Shown here: positions 34,400-42,628 of the stretch, piece by piece
Numbering within the stretch: position 1 is the first letter of the stretch
Layout: each line of letters opens with the position of its first letter
NCBI GenBank assembly: GCA_016198125.1
Contig: JACQJG010000001.1
Location: 1-51,666, forward strand
Direction: 5' to 3'
DNA: 51,666 nt
Source of the DNA: Candidatus Iainarchaeum sp.
Lineage (GTDB): Archaea; Iainarchaeota; Iainarchaeia; Iainarchaeales; VGJJ01
The notes under the pieces: generated by a model
What the model was told of the DNA's origin: nothing
What the model saw: only the letters and a program-made list of their open reading frames with translations
Database searches by the model: none
Made by a program: the position numbers and the translations under genes

Positions 34400-35803
34400 T
34401 TGAGGCACGCGTTTCAACAAATAAAAATAGAATACGAGCCTTCAAGGATTATTCAACCAGGAGAAAAATACATTCAATTCGCATCCCGCGAAACATGCCT
34501 TGCACGCGATGAAGTTTGGATCAAATGGACATTATCGCATGGGTTAAAAGGATTCATTGACTTTCCATCCAACAACCTGTACGAGTACTTTGTAGAAGAA
34601 AAGTCATTCTTAGACCTGCTTGAACAGCTTTTGCAAGAAATAAAAGACACGTGGAAAAGTTACATTCAAACGTATGAAAAGAAACGCGCGCAGGTCATTA
34701 AATCCTCTACAGCACTTTCAAAGTCCCTGCAAAAAGGAAAAAAACCGCTCACGTTGAAAAAGTATTTGGAGTTCATTCGAACAGGAGAAGAATACAGCAC
34801 ATACATTTGGGGGCCCTGGGCAGTCATATTCCACTTGGAAAAAAAAATAATTGACCAGTTTCCGGACGAATTGGCAGTAATTCAATCCCTGGAAGAGCCC
34901 ATTGAATTTCTTAAAATGAAACAGGATTTGCACTTAAAATCCATTGAAAGCGTGCAAAAAGAATATGGCTGGCTTCCCGTGTACAGCCCGCACGACAACC
35001 CCTACACGAAAGAAGAATTATTAAAAATGAAGGGAGAAACCAAAAAAGAAGAGGTAATGGAAGAATTTAAAGGATTTAAAAGAAACAAAAAGGCGTTTCA
35101 AAAACTGCTTAAAAAAATAAAAGACCCTGAAATAAGAAAAGAAGTTGAAATCGTGCACGCGTTTGCGTTTCTAAAAACCGACCGCGTGGATGCATGGAAA
35201 AAAGCCATGCACATTCAACGCCCCTTTTACCAACACCTTGCCACCCGCATGGGTTGGGAGATAGAAGAAGCCGTAAACCTGTTCAACGAAGAAATAATCG
35301 CATTCCTTGAAAGCGAAAAATTACCGGAGCGCATAAAAATCACCCTGCGAAGCCAAAACAAGCCCTTGTATTATTTTACCAGCGGCCAAGTAACCGTTGT
35401 TGAAAGCCCGGCATTGATCGAGCAAACCCGTTCAACCCTTCACCCGGCAAACGAATCCATAACACAGTTCTCCGGCATCACTGGATGCATGGGAAAAACA
35501 ACTGGAATTGTCCGCGTGATTCACACTCCGAAAGACGTTGAGAAAATAAAACAAGGAGACATTTTTGTTGCACGCTTTACCTTTCCAAGCTTCACCCCAA
35601 AAATGATTATTTCAAAAGCCATTGTAACCGATGAAGGAGGCATTACCAATCACGCGGCCATTATAAGCAGAGAGTACAACCTCCCATGCATTGTCAACAC
35701 AAAAATTGCCACTTCCATTCTGCAAGACGGCGACCTTGTGGAAGTAAATGCGGATCAAGGAATTGTACGCATCCTTCAAAGGAACCAACAAAAGTCAAGA
35801 TAA
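34400..35803 (+). CDS. PEP-utilising enzyme mobile-domain protein
   Basis: The 467-residue protein ends with the swivelling phosphohistidine domain of PEP synthase/PPDK: FVARFTFPSFTPKMIISKAIVTDEGGITNHAAIISREYNLPCIV, with the catalytic His in GGITNHAA, then GDLVEVNADQGIVRIL. The first 370 residues are long helices (EKKRAQVIKSSTALSKSLQ and so on). They contain no ATP-grasp Walker-like motifs and no PEP-binding barrel. It therefore cannot be a full PEP synthase; such stand-alone proteins exist in archaea but their role is not defined. The start is a TTG backed by a strong SD (GGAGGTG). It is divergent from the adhesin gene. Confidence 0.85.
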   Translation: MRHAFQQIKIEYEPSRIIQPGEKYIQFASRETCLARDEVWIKWTLSHGLKGFIDFPSNNLYEYFVEEKSFLDLLEQLLQEIKDTWKSYIQTYEKKRAQVIKSSTALSKSLQKGKKPLTLKKYLEFIRTGEEYSTYIWGPWAVIFHLEKKIIDQFPDELAVIQSLEEPIEFLKMKQDLHLKSIESVQKEYGWLPVYSPHDNPYTKEELLKMKGETKKEEVMEEFKGFKRNKKAFQKLLKKIKDPEIRKEVEIVHAFAFLKTDRVDAWKKAMHIQRPFYQHLATRMGWEIEEAVNLFNEEIIAFLESEKLPERIKITLRSQNKPLYYFTSGQVTVVESPALIEQTRSTLHPANESITQFSGITGCMGKTTGIVRVIHTPKDVEKIKQGDIFVARFTFPSFTPKMIISKAIVTDEGGITNHAAIISREYNLPCIVNTKIATSILQDGDLVEVNADQGIVRILQRNQQKSR

Positions 35804-35810
35804 ACCAAAT

Positions 35811-36761
35811 TCAAGGCGCTGGGGTCAGCTCGATTTTATCCACGCGCACCGTCTTTGCATTGCAGGGAATCACCAGGGAAAGCGTTTGAGGGGGCAAACC
35901 CAAGGTCAGGTAATCAGTGGATTCATACCAGTTCAATGCCCCCACATTCGTGCCGTACGGGAAAATAACAGGCACGCGAATGCCTTCGCTTGCAAGAAAC
36001 ACAGTCAACTCGCCAAATGGAGCAGTGTTCACGCCCCGCATGCGCACGCGAAACGCGTTCGAAGAAGGCAATTCCACGTTCACTGCATACTCAACGAAAA
36101 ACTCTTCACCACTTTCACACGCCTCCCCATCCCACTGCACCACGCCCTGGCCGGCATAGGAAGAAGTCTTCAAACCACTTCCAAGAACGCCTTCCTCGGC
36201 CTCTAATACGAGTTCTGAAAGCAGTGGCGGCAAAGGATTTGAGTCAATGGGCTGACTGGGCAGTTGAGCGCACACCGTATTTGAATAATAGGCGCCAACC
36301 TCGTTGAAGGCTTTCACGGCAAAACAGTACTCCTGTCCCGGTGTGCCCTTGAAAACAAAAGGACTGGAAGCGCGTGCATTCACTTCCCAAACCCCATCCG
36401 ATTCAAATTCCAATGCATCAATGACCTGGTCTGAAACAAGGAGTGAGGAAGCGTGCACGCCTTTTACCAGGTACTCCGGGCTGGGGGAACCCAATGCGTT
36501 TGACCAAGACCATTCCACTGTGTCAGGGGAAACACGTGAGACCTGAAGTGAAAACATTCCGGGAGGCACAGGACCTTCATACACCGGGTTACTGCCCCCG
36601 GGCACTGGAACCTGAACGGGAGGAACGCCCAGCAAAAACAACCCGACTATGATGAGAACAAGCAGCGCCCCCAAGGTCAAAAACGGCCACTCGGCGCCTT
36701 TTTGAATGTGCGAAGAAGAGGCATTTTCGCGCACGCGTGCACTGCGGTTCTTTATGGGCAT
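35811..36761 (-). CDS. Membrane-anchored Fn3 / CBM-like surface protein
   Basis: The 316 residues start with a short basic tail, an N-terminal membrane anchor (LTLGALLVLIIVGLFLLGV), a Pro-rich linker, an Fn3 domain (FSLQVSRVSPDTVEWSWS ... EYCFAVKAFNEVG), and a CBM-like domain (FRVRMRGVNTAPFGELTV ... TVRVDKIELTP). The last two match the order and motifs of the adhesin at 32-34 kb. It lacks the class III site, so it is likely a cell-surface protein and not part of a filament. The ORF track start at 36779 is replaced by the ATG at 36761, which is about 25 nt from GTTAAATAG (minus strand). Confidence 0.8.
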   Translation of the reverse strand: MPIKNRSARVRENASSSHIQKGAEWPFLTLGALLVLIIVGLFLLGVPPVQVPVPGGSNPVYEGPVPPGMFSLQVSRVSPDTVEWSWSNALGSPSPEYLVKGVHASSLLVSDQVIDALEFESDGVWEVNARASSPFVFKGTPGQEYCFAVKAFNEVGAYYSNTVCAQLPSQPIDSNPLPPLLSELVLEAEEGVLGSGLKTSSYAGQGVVQWDGEACESGEEFFVEYAVNVELPSSNAFRVRMRGVNTAPFGELTVFLASEGIRVPVIFPYGTNVGALNWYESTDYLTLGLPPQTLSLVIPCNAKTVRVDKIELTPAP

Positions 36762-36813
36762 GCAAAAATGCACCAGCAAACACTATTTAACTTTCACGCT
36801 AAACCTGCAGGGT

Positions 36814-38043
36814 TTAACGCGCCAGGTACTCTGTAATGCGTTTTTGATGGCGGTAAAAGGAAAGCACGTTGGACTCGCGCAAATACGATTCCAATGGAAC
36901 GGATAAACGAGAAGACAAAAAATCCAAGGCCCGTGGAAGCTCGTAAAACGTTAAGGGTTTTTCTTTTAACGCATGCCGAACAGTTTCACGAATCTTCCAC
37001 ACGCCCAAAGAGGCCTGCACTGAAACCCCAATCTCGCGGAAAATCACGCAACCGGATTGGCGTTTAATGGAGCGCAAGTATTCCCCCACGGCCAAGCGCG
37101 CAGAGTAGTATGCACCCGCCACATTGGACGCGTATTTTTTCCTTCCACCGAAAAACTCGTGGTCGGCCATGATTCTTGATTCTGTACTATGCGACGTCCA
37201 CAACCCCCCCGGTTTCCATGCCTCCATTTGCTCAAACTGCCACTCGCTCGGCAACAACAAAATCCAAAAATCATTGTCCACATAATTGGCATGAAACACG
37301 CGGAAATCTTGAATGGGCGAATAGGCTTTCACTTCTTCCACCAAATAATTTGACAAATTGGAGTCAATGGCCGTAATGGCCCACCGCGTGGGAACAAGTT
37401 TGCGCTTACGCTGCACGCCCAACATGCCTGCTGAAAGAATCTTGTACAAGTAATGCACTGGAATATGGTGTTCAAACAGTTCCTGCACTGCCGTTTGAGA
37501 CAAGGCCTGCGTGTCTGCAACCAAGGCGTCCACTTTTTGAGGCACGCTCGGATTCTCTGTGAGCCTGAACTTTTTCAACGGTGCATGCGGGCCCATGGGA
37601 GGCGTTGTATCTGAAAAAGACAGTTCTGCATGCGGGCGCTTGGCCAATTCCACTTCCACTTCAACAGATTTCTCGCCCAGCACCAGTTCCTGCATGCGCG
37701 CAAGTTCACGCGAAGGATTGGAAGCGCTCTGCACAAGGGCTTTGGAAGTAGAGCGCACCAGCTGCTCGCGAAAACCAATAATGTCCTGCGCAGGCAGGCC
37801 ATACCAGCGCTCAGGGTTGTCCAACAAATCCGCATCATCCAAAGAAAAGGTCGGGGCCATGGGAGCAACCGTTACATTCGGATACGAAGTCCAGGAAACA
37901 AACAAAGAAGGAGGCGAAGAACCCTGAAAAGAAGTGCCCTTCATTTGTTCTACCGAGCGTGAAACGATTTTATGCTTTTCCAGCACCCAACAAACAGGCC
38001 CGCACCACAACCGGCCCTTGCATTTAACGCAAATGTCGAACAT
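36814..38043 (-). CDS. nreA: NreA-type archaeal DNA repair protein
   Basis: The 409-residue protein has the DUF650/DUF651 architecture of NreA. It begins with a Cys4 zinc knuckle (CVKCKGRLWCGPVC) and has conserved segments FVSWTSYPNVTVAPMAP, NPERWYGLPAQDIIGFR and SRIMADHEFFGGRK. The last residues QKRITEYLAR fit the PIP pattern QxxIxxYL, as described for NreA proteins that contact PCNA. In haloarchaea NreA loss gives mitomycin sensitivity. The ORF track begins at 38067, before the zinc knuckle; the ATG at 38043 starts right at MFDICVKC. It lies 13 bp downstream of the MazF-like gene, so it could share its message. Confidence 0.92.
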   Translation of the reverse strand: MFDICVKCKGRLWCGPVCWVLEKHKIVSRSVEQMKGTSFQGSSPPSLFVSWTSYPNVTVAPMAPTFSLDDADLLDNPERWYGLPAQDIIGFREQLVRSTSKALVQSASNPSRELARMQELVLGEKSVEVEVELAKRPHAELSFSDTTPPMGPHAPLKKFRLTENPSVPQKVDALVADTQALSQTAVQELFEHHIPVHYLYKILSAGMLGVQRKRKLVPTRWAITAIDSNLSNYLVEEVKAYSPIQDFRVFHANYVDNDFWILLLPSEWQFEQMEAWKPGGLWTSHSTESRIMADHEFFGGRKKYASNVAGAYYSARLAVGEYLRSIKRQSGCVIFREIGVSVQASLGVWKIRETVRHALKEKPLTFYELPRALDFLSSRLSVPLESYLRESNVLSFYRHQKRITEYLAR

Positions 38044-38056
38044 ACACGCAAAACCA

Positions 38057-38407
38057 TTACAAATCAAAAAATGCTTTCAATTTCTGTTTTACTTCAGCCA
38101 ACTTTTCAGGTTTAAGTTTGTCCAAGCGTTGTACTACCAGTTCCTTTTCAACCGTCATCGGAAAGTCAACCATAATCATGCTATCCTTTGCAAGCATTTT
38201 CTTTTCCATGTGCACATTCGCAATGGGCACGTCATAGAATGTGACACCGCTTTGAGAAGTTATCTTTGCCAAAACAACATCGGCCGAATGCGCGTTATAC
38301 TTGGAAGAACTTATCACCAGCGCCAGCCTGCGCTTTACCCCCACCTGATTTGAGTAAAACAGGTCGGCTACAACCACCTCTCCCTGTTCAATGTTTGATA
38401 AGTTCAT
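38057..38407 (-). CDS. MazF/PemK-like endoribonuclease toxin
   Basis: The 116 residues match MazF/PemK: EQGEVVVADLFYSNQVGVKRRLALVISSSKYNAHSADVVLAKITSQ, with the QGEVVxxxL start, the basic loop and the KRRLALVIS strand. MazF toxins cut RNA at short sequences. The ATG at 38407 lies within the end of the antitoxin gene (20 bases of overlap, other frame), so the ORF track start (38476) is not used. The C-terminus is a charged helix (KLKPEKLAEVKQKLKAFFDL). Confidence 0.88.
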   Translation of the reverse strand: MNLSNIEQGEVVVADLFYSNQVGVKRRLALVISSSKYNAHSADVVLAKITSQSGVTFYDVPIANVHMEKKMLAKDSMIMVDFPMTVEKELVVQRLDKLKPEKLAEVKQKLKAFFDL

Positions 38408-38582
38408 CCGCATCATCCCATTTTTCCAAGGCATGCCGCGCCGCATATTGCCGCCATGCAGGGTCTTTCCGCTCAAGCTCGCGCGCCTTTTGCTCTGCGG
38501 CCTGGCGCATCACTTCCGTCCACTTAATCTCAGGGTGCTTTTTCATTGCCTTATGCAATTCTTCAGAAACGGCCAACGTCAT
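38388..38582 (-). CDS. Ribbon-helix-helix-like antitoxin of the MazF module
   Basis: The 64-residue protein has a short N-terminal strand (MTLAVSEELHKAMKKHPEIKWTEVMRQAAEQKARELE) that resembles RHH antitoxins, then a charged tail that ends WDDADELIKH. The message is likely leaderless: the ATG at 38582 lies about 25 nt from the box in the palindrome. The ORF track begins at a GTG (38600) inside that box. It precedes the toxin and overlaps it, the usual order. Confidence 0.78.
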   Translation of the reverse strand: MTLAVSEELHKAMKKHPEIKWTEVMRQAAEQKARELERKDPAWRQYAARHALEKWDDADELIKH

Positions 38583-38598
38583 ATTCACCACGCAAATC

Positions 38599-38621
38599 AC
38601 CTTAAATAAGGTAAATAAGGT
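38599..38621. promoter_or_regulatory. Palindromic operator with a third half-site over box A of the MazF module
   Basis: ACCTTAAATAAGGT (38599-38612) has perfect 6-bp arms around 2 bp. AAATAAGGT follows at 38613-38621 as another half-site with 9-bp period. The box A for the antitoxin (TTATTTAAGG, minus strand) lies inside the palindrome. An RHH antitoxin bound here would block its own promoter. Confidence 0.6.
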
Positions 38622-38735
38622 ATTCTGGTTTTAAGTGTAATGTTTTTGCCGTTGAGTGTTTAAAAAGGCAGCGAAGGTGTAACGCCGGTGAACCCCGCTA
38701 AAAGGTTTTAAACCATTGGCAGTTAATACACCCGT

Positions 38736-40679
38736 ATGCCAGGCAAAAAGGCCGAAGTCAAAGCCAAGGAAAGCATTGCCGTCACGTTTCCGGATGGAAG
38801 CAAAAAACAATTTCCAAAAGACACGCAGGTACTGGAAGTCGTGCAAGGCATTGGCCCAAAACTCGCAAAAGAGGCAGTAAGCGCAAGCCTCAACGGAAAA
38901 GAAGTGGACTTAACTCAGGCCATCCAAGAAAACGCAGCGCTTACCGTGCACACGTTTGAGCACGCGCAAGGAAAAGACACGTACTGGCATTCCACCTCCC
39001 ATTTAATGGCCATGGCCGTTTTGGAATTATTTCCAGGCGCGCAAATCACCATTGGCCCTGCAATCAATGAAGGATTCTACTATGACATAGACTATGACAG
39101 GCCTTTTACGCCCGAAGACCTGCAACGCATTGAAGCGCGCATGAAAGAACTCGCGAAAAAAGACTTGAAAGTGACAAGGCACGAGTGGACGAAAAAAGAA
39201 GCCAAGGAATACTTTGCAAAAAAAAGGCAGGCCTACAAAGTCAAACTCATCGACGAACTCCAAGACAAAACGGTCAGCGTGTACGAAGAAGGAAACTTCA
39301 CCGACCTATGTACAGGCCCCCACGTGGTTTCAACGGGAAAAATAAATGCCATAAAACTGCTCCGCGTGTCCGGAGCATATTGGAAGGGAGACGCGAAAAA
39401 CAAGCAACTCCAGCGCGTGTATGGCATTTCATTCCCCGAACAAAAAATGCTGGACGAATGGGTAAAACAACAAGAACAAGCCTCGGCACGCAACCACGTG
39501 AAACTGGGAAAAGAAATGGACTTGTACTCGTTCCACGAAGAAAGCCCTGGAAACGCGTTCTTCCATGCAAAGGGAATGACGCTTTACAATGCATTGCTTG
39601 AATTCATGCGCGAAAAATACAGGGTAAAAGAATACAAGGAAATTTCCACGCCCATTATTCTGAAAAAAGAATTATGGATTCGCTCAGGGCACTGGGACCA
39701 CTACAAGGAAAACATGTACTTCACCAAAATTGACGACGTTGAACAGGCCATAAAACCCATGAACTGCCCGGGCAGTATTTTGGTGTACAAAAACGCGCGC
39801 AGGTCTTACAAAGAACTGCCCCTCAAACTCGCGGAATTTGGAATTGACCACCGGCATGAACTAAGCGGCGTGCTCAATGGATTGTTTAGACTACGCAAGT
39901 TCATGCAGGATGACGCGCACATTTATTGCACGCCCGAGCAATTAAAACAAGTCATCCCTGAAACCATTGAAATGGTGGACGAAGTGTACAAAGCGTTTGG
40001 CTTTGAATACAAAGTGGAATTGAGCACGCGGCCAAAAGACTCCATGGGCGCGGAAGAACTTTGGACCACTGCAACAAAAGCACTGCATGACGCACTGAAC
40101 GCGCGAAAAGTAAAATTTGAATTGCGCGAAGGAGAAGGCGCATTTTACGGGCCCAAAATTGACTTTCACGTAAAAGACTCTTTGGGGAGAACGTGGCAGT
40201 GCGGAACCATTCAAGTGGACTTCCAAATGCCTGAACGATTTGACTTAACATACATTGGAAGCGACGACAAAGAACACCGACCTGTCATGGTTCACCGCGC
40301 CATTTACGGAAGCCTGGAACGGTTCCTGGGCATACTGGTAGAACACTATGCAGGAAGATTTCCCTTATGGTTAAGCCCGGTACAAGTCAAAGTCCTTCCA
40401 TTGAGCGAAAAGTTTGAAGACTATGCCAAAAGCGTTCACCATGAACTCCTGCAAAGCGGCATTCGAAGCGAGCTGAACGACAGCGGAGAAACATTACAAT
40501 ACAGGATCCGCACTGCGTCTCTGGAAAAAATCCCCTACATTATTGTAGTGGGAGAAAAAGAGGAAAAAGGCAAAACCATTGCCGTACGCGACCGCGAAGG
40601 AAAGCAAATGTTTGGCGTACAATTAGCTGCATTCATTGCAGATGCAAAGAAAAAAGCAATAGAACGAACAGAGGCGTAA
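38736..40679 (+). CDS. thrS: Threonyl-tRNA synthetase, bacterial-type with TGS and editing domains
   Basis: The 647-residue enzyme has a TGS domain (residues 12-72; VTFPDGSKKQF), the SAD/alanyl-type editing domain (HSTSHLMAMA = HxxxH, later CTGPH), the class II core (zinc ligands in MNCPGS, DHRHELSG and VMVHRAIYGSLERF) and an anticodon-binding domain. Most archaeal ThrRS carry an unrelated DTD-like N-terminal editing domain in place of TGS-SAD, so this looks like the bacterial/eukaryotic type, probably gained by transfer. It has its own box A (GGTTTTAAACC), about 27 nt before the ATG. Confidence 0.96.
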   Translation: MPGKKAEVKAKESIAVTFPDGSKKQFPKDTQVLEVVQGIGPKLAKEAVSASLNGKEVDLTQAIQENAALTVHTFEHAQGKDTYWHSTSHLMAMAVLELFPGAQITIGPAINEGFYYDIDYDRPFTPEDLQRIEARMKELAKKDLKVTRHEWTKKEAKEYFAKKRQAYKVKLIDELQDKTVSVYEEGNFTDLCTGPHVVSTGKINAIKLLRVSGAYWKGDAKNKQLQRVYGISFPEQKMLDEWVKQQEQASARNHVKLGKEMDLYSFHEESPGNAFFHAKGMTLYNALLEFMREKYRVKEYKEISTPIILKKELWIRSGHWDHYKENMYFTKIDDVEQAIKPMNCPGSILVYKNARRSYKELPLKLAEFGIDHRHELSGVLNGLFRLRKFMQDDAHIYCTPEQLKQVIPETIEMVDEVYKAFGFEYKVELSTRPKDSMGAEELWTTATKALHDALNARKVKFELREGEGAFYGPKIDFHVKDSLGRTWQCGTIQVDFQMPERFDLTYIGSDDKEHRPVMVHRAIYGSLERFLGILVEHYAGRFPLWLSPVQVKVLPLSEKFEDYAKSVHHELLQSGIRSELNDSGETLQYRIRTASLEKIPYIIVVGEKEEKGKTIAVRDREGKQMFGVQLAAFIADAKKKAIERTEA

Positions 40680-40726
40680 AGTCCTTTCATCAGCCCATTT
40701 AGTGCAAAGCCTGCTTCCGCGCTACC

Positions 40727-40734
40727 TTTAAATA
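40727..40734 (+). promoter_or_regulatory. Box A promoter of the type IV pilus operon
   Basis: TTTAAATA lies 66 nt before the ATG of the ATPase gene, so the message has a leader of about 35 nt. GAGGAG at 40777-40782 is a likely Shine-Dalgarno site. This differs from the leaderless single genes nearby. Confidence 0.6.
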
Positions 40735-40792
40735 AGGGAACTTTGTATTCCAGTGCACGGGAGAACCCCCAGACTCGAGGAGCAAACGCACG

Positions 40793-42628
40793 ATGGCATC
40801 CGAAGATTACCTGAAAACCCTTATTTCGCAGGTCAAGCGAAAAAAAGAGGAAGAGCTTGAGCCTGCGCCACCAAAAACCGCGGAAAAAGAAATCCCCCCA
40901 GGCGTTCAAGACCCCTTAAAAAAAGGGCCCGAAGACTTTTCGAGCATCATTAAACGGTTAAAGGAAATTCAAGTGGAAGTACCGGAAGCCCCTGAAATCC
41001 ACCCAATGTCCGATGAAACGCCCCAAAAAAGCCAGCCCATCCAAAGCCTGTCAGCAGAAAGAGAATCAAATCCTGTTCCAACCGTGTCAAGCCCTGCACC
41101 TGCACAATCCCCTCCTGGCGATGCAACGCCCTCCCAAAAACCTGCAGAGGAAAGCACGGGCACCATAGAAAAAGAAATGGAAACAAAACAAAAAGTAAAA
41201 CTTGAAGAGTATGGAGAAGTTGAAATCTACAAAGTCAGGGGAGAATCCTTGAATTATTACCATGTCCCCGTTGTACGCCCCACCGCATCTGAAAAAAACA
41301 TCATCAACACGCTCAAAGAAGCCGCGACAAGGCTTATCACGATTGCGCCTTACAAAATACGCGACCCCATTCAAAGAAGAAACGTGTACTATCAGCGAAT
41401 CATGGAAATACTCCGCGCGAGCCCGGAACTAAGAATCTCGCAAAACAAGTTCACGTTTTATGCAAATGCGGTAGTGAGCGAAATGGTGGGCTATGGAATC
41501 ATTGACCCGCTCATCCAAGACGACAAATTGGAAGAAATCATGATCATCCAGCCCAAACACCCTGTGTATGTATTCCACCGCGAATATGGAATGATGCTCA
41601 CCAACATTGAATTTTACTCCGACAACGAAATTCAAGACGTGGTAAACCGCATTGCACGCGAAGTGGGCAGAAGAGTAGACATCAGCTCGCCTTTACTGGA
41701 TGCACGCCTGCCAGACGGAAGCCGTGTGAATGCCACCATCCCCCCGGCATCCGTTGACGGCAGCACGCTCACCATCCGAAAATTTAGGGGTGATCCATAT
41801 AGCATCGTGGACCTGATACGCATGGGAACCTTGAACGTTGAAGCGGCTGCATTTCTATGGCTGTGCGTGGATGGATTGCAGACAAGACCTGCAAACATTC
41901 TCATTGCAGGAGGAACCAGTTCAGGAAAGACCACCCTGCTCAATGTACTGTGCTCCTTTATCCCCGACAGCGAACGCGTAATATCCATTGAAGACACTGC
42001 AGAACTCAGCCTGCCGTTAAAACACTGGATCCGATTGGAAGGCAGGCCCCCAGGATTGGAAGGAAGAGGAGAATTGTCATTGGACATTTTAACAAAAAAT
42101 TCACTGCGAATGAGGCCGGACAGAATCATTGTAGGAGAAATACGACATGATGAGGCATTCACTCTGTTCACGGCCATGAATACTGGGCATGAAGGATCGA
42201 CTGGAACTGTGCACGCGAACTCCGCGCAGGAAACCATTGTACGATTAACCAACCCGCCCATGAATGTCCCGGAAATCATGCTGTCAGGATTGGACTTCAT
42301 CATCGTTGAAAACCTTTTTCACACAAAGAAAAAAGGAACATTCAGGCGCATCACTGAAATCGCAGAAGTGCGGGGCGTGCTAGAAGGAAAAGCAAAAGCC
42401 CAAACCATATTTGAACGCGACCCCGTAAAAGACGAGCTCATTAAACTGGATTTGCCGATTGAATACATCTACGAACTTCAACGCTTAACCGGAAAAACAA
42501 AAACGGAAATGGAGTTGGAATTTAAACAGCGGGAAAAAGCCCTCAAAGAAGTCATTTCAAAAGGCATCCGAGACATGCGCACGGTGTCCGAATCGCTTAA
42601 GCGGACTGCGCTTGAGGGGGCAGCCTAA
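40793..42628 (+). CDS. Type IV pilus assembly ATPase (archaeal GspE/PilB family)
   Basis: The 611-residue ATPase powers pilin insertion. An N-terminal charged, Pro-rich extension of about 120 residues precedes the ATPase N-domain and core. Walker A is GGTSSGKTTLL, the Asp box holds VISIEDTAEL, Walker B is RPDRIIVGEIRHDEA and the His box HEGSTGTVHANS. Compared with FlaI it has a longer N-terminus, and no archaellum accessory genes (FlaX/F/G/H) are near, so adhesive pilus function is favoured. It overlaps the next gene by one base (TAATG). Confidence 0.95.
   Translation: MASEDYLKTLISQVKRKKEEELEPAPPKTAEKEIPPGVQDPLKKGPEDFSSIIKRLKEIQVEVPEAPEIHPMSDETPQKSQPIQSLSAERESNPVPTVSSPAPAQSPPGDATPSQKPAEESTGTIEKEMETKQKVKLEEYGEVEIYKVRGESLNYYHVPVVRPTASEKNIINTLKEAATRLITIAPYKIRDPIQRRNVYYQRIMEILRASPELRISQNKFTFYANAVVSEMVGYGIIDPLIQDDKLEEIMIIQPKHPVYVFHREYGMMLTNIEFYSDNEIQDVVNRIAREVGRRVDISSPLLDARLPDGSRVNATIPPASVDGSTLTIRKFRGDPYSIVDLIRMGTLNVEAAAFLWLCVDGLQTRPANILIAGGTSSGKTTLLNVLCSFIPDSERVISIEDTAELSLPLKHWIRLEGRPPGLEGRGELSLDILTKNSLRMRPDRIIVGEIRHDEAFTLFTAMNTGHEGSTGTVHANSAQETIVRLTNPPMNVPEIMLSGLDFIIVENLFHTKKKGTFRRITEIAEVRGVLEGKAKAQTIFERDPVKDELIKLDLPIEYIYELQRLTGKTKTEMELEFKQREKALKEVISKGIRDMRTVSESLKRTALEGAA

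Noticed and set aside
38622-38735. Possible tRNA in the gap before thrS
   Set aside because: No acceptor pairing or TpsiC GTTC motif with proper spacing.
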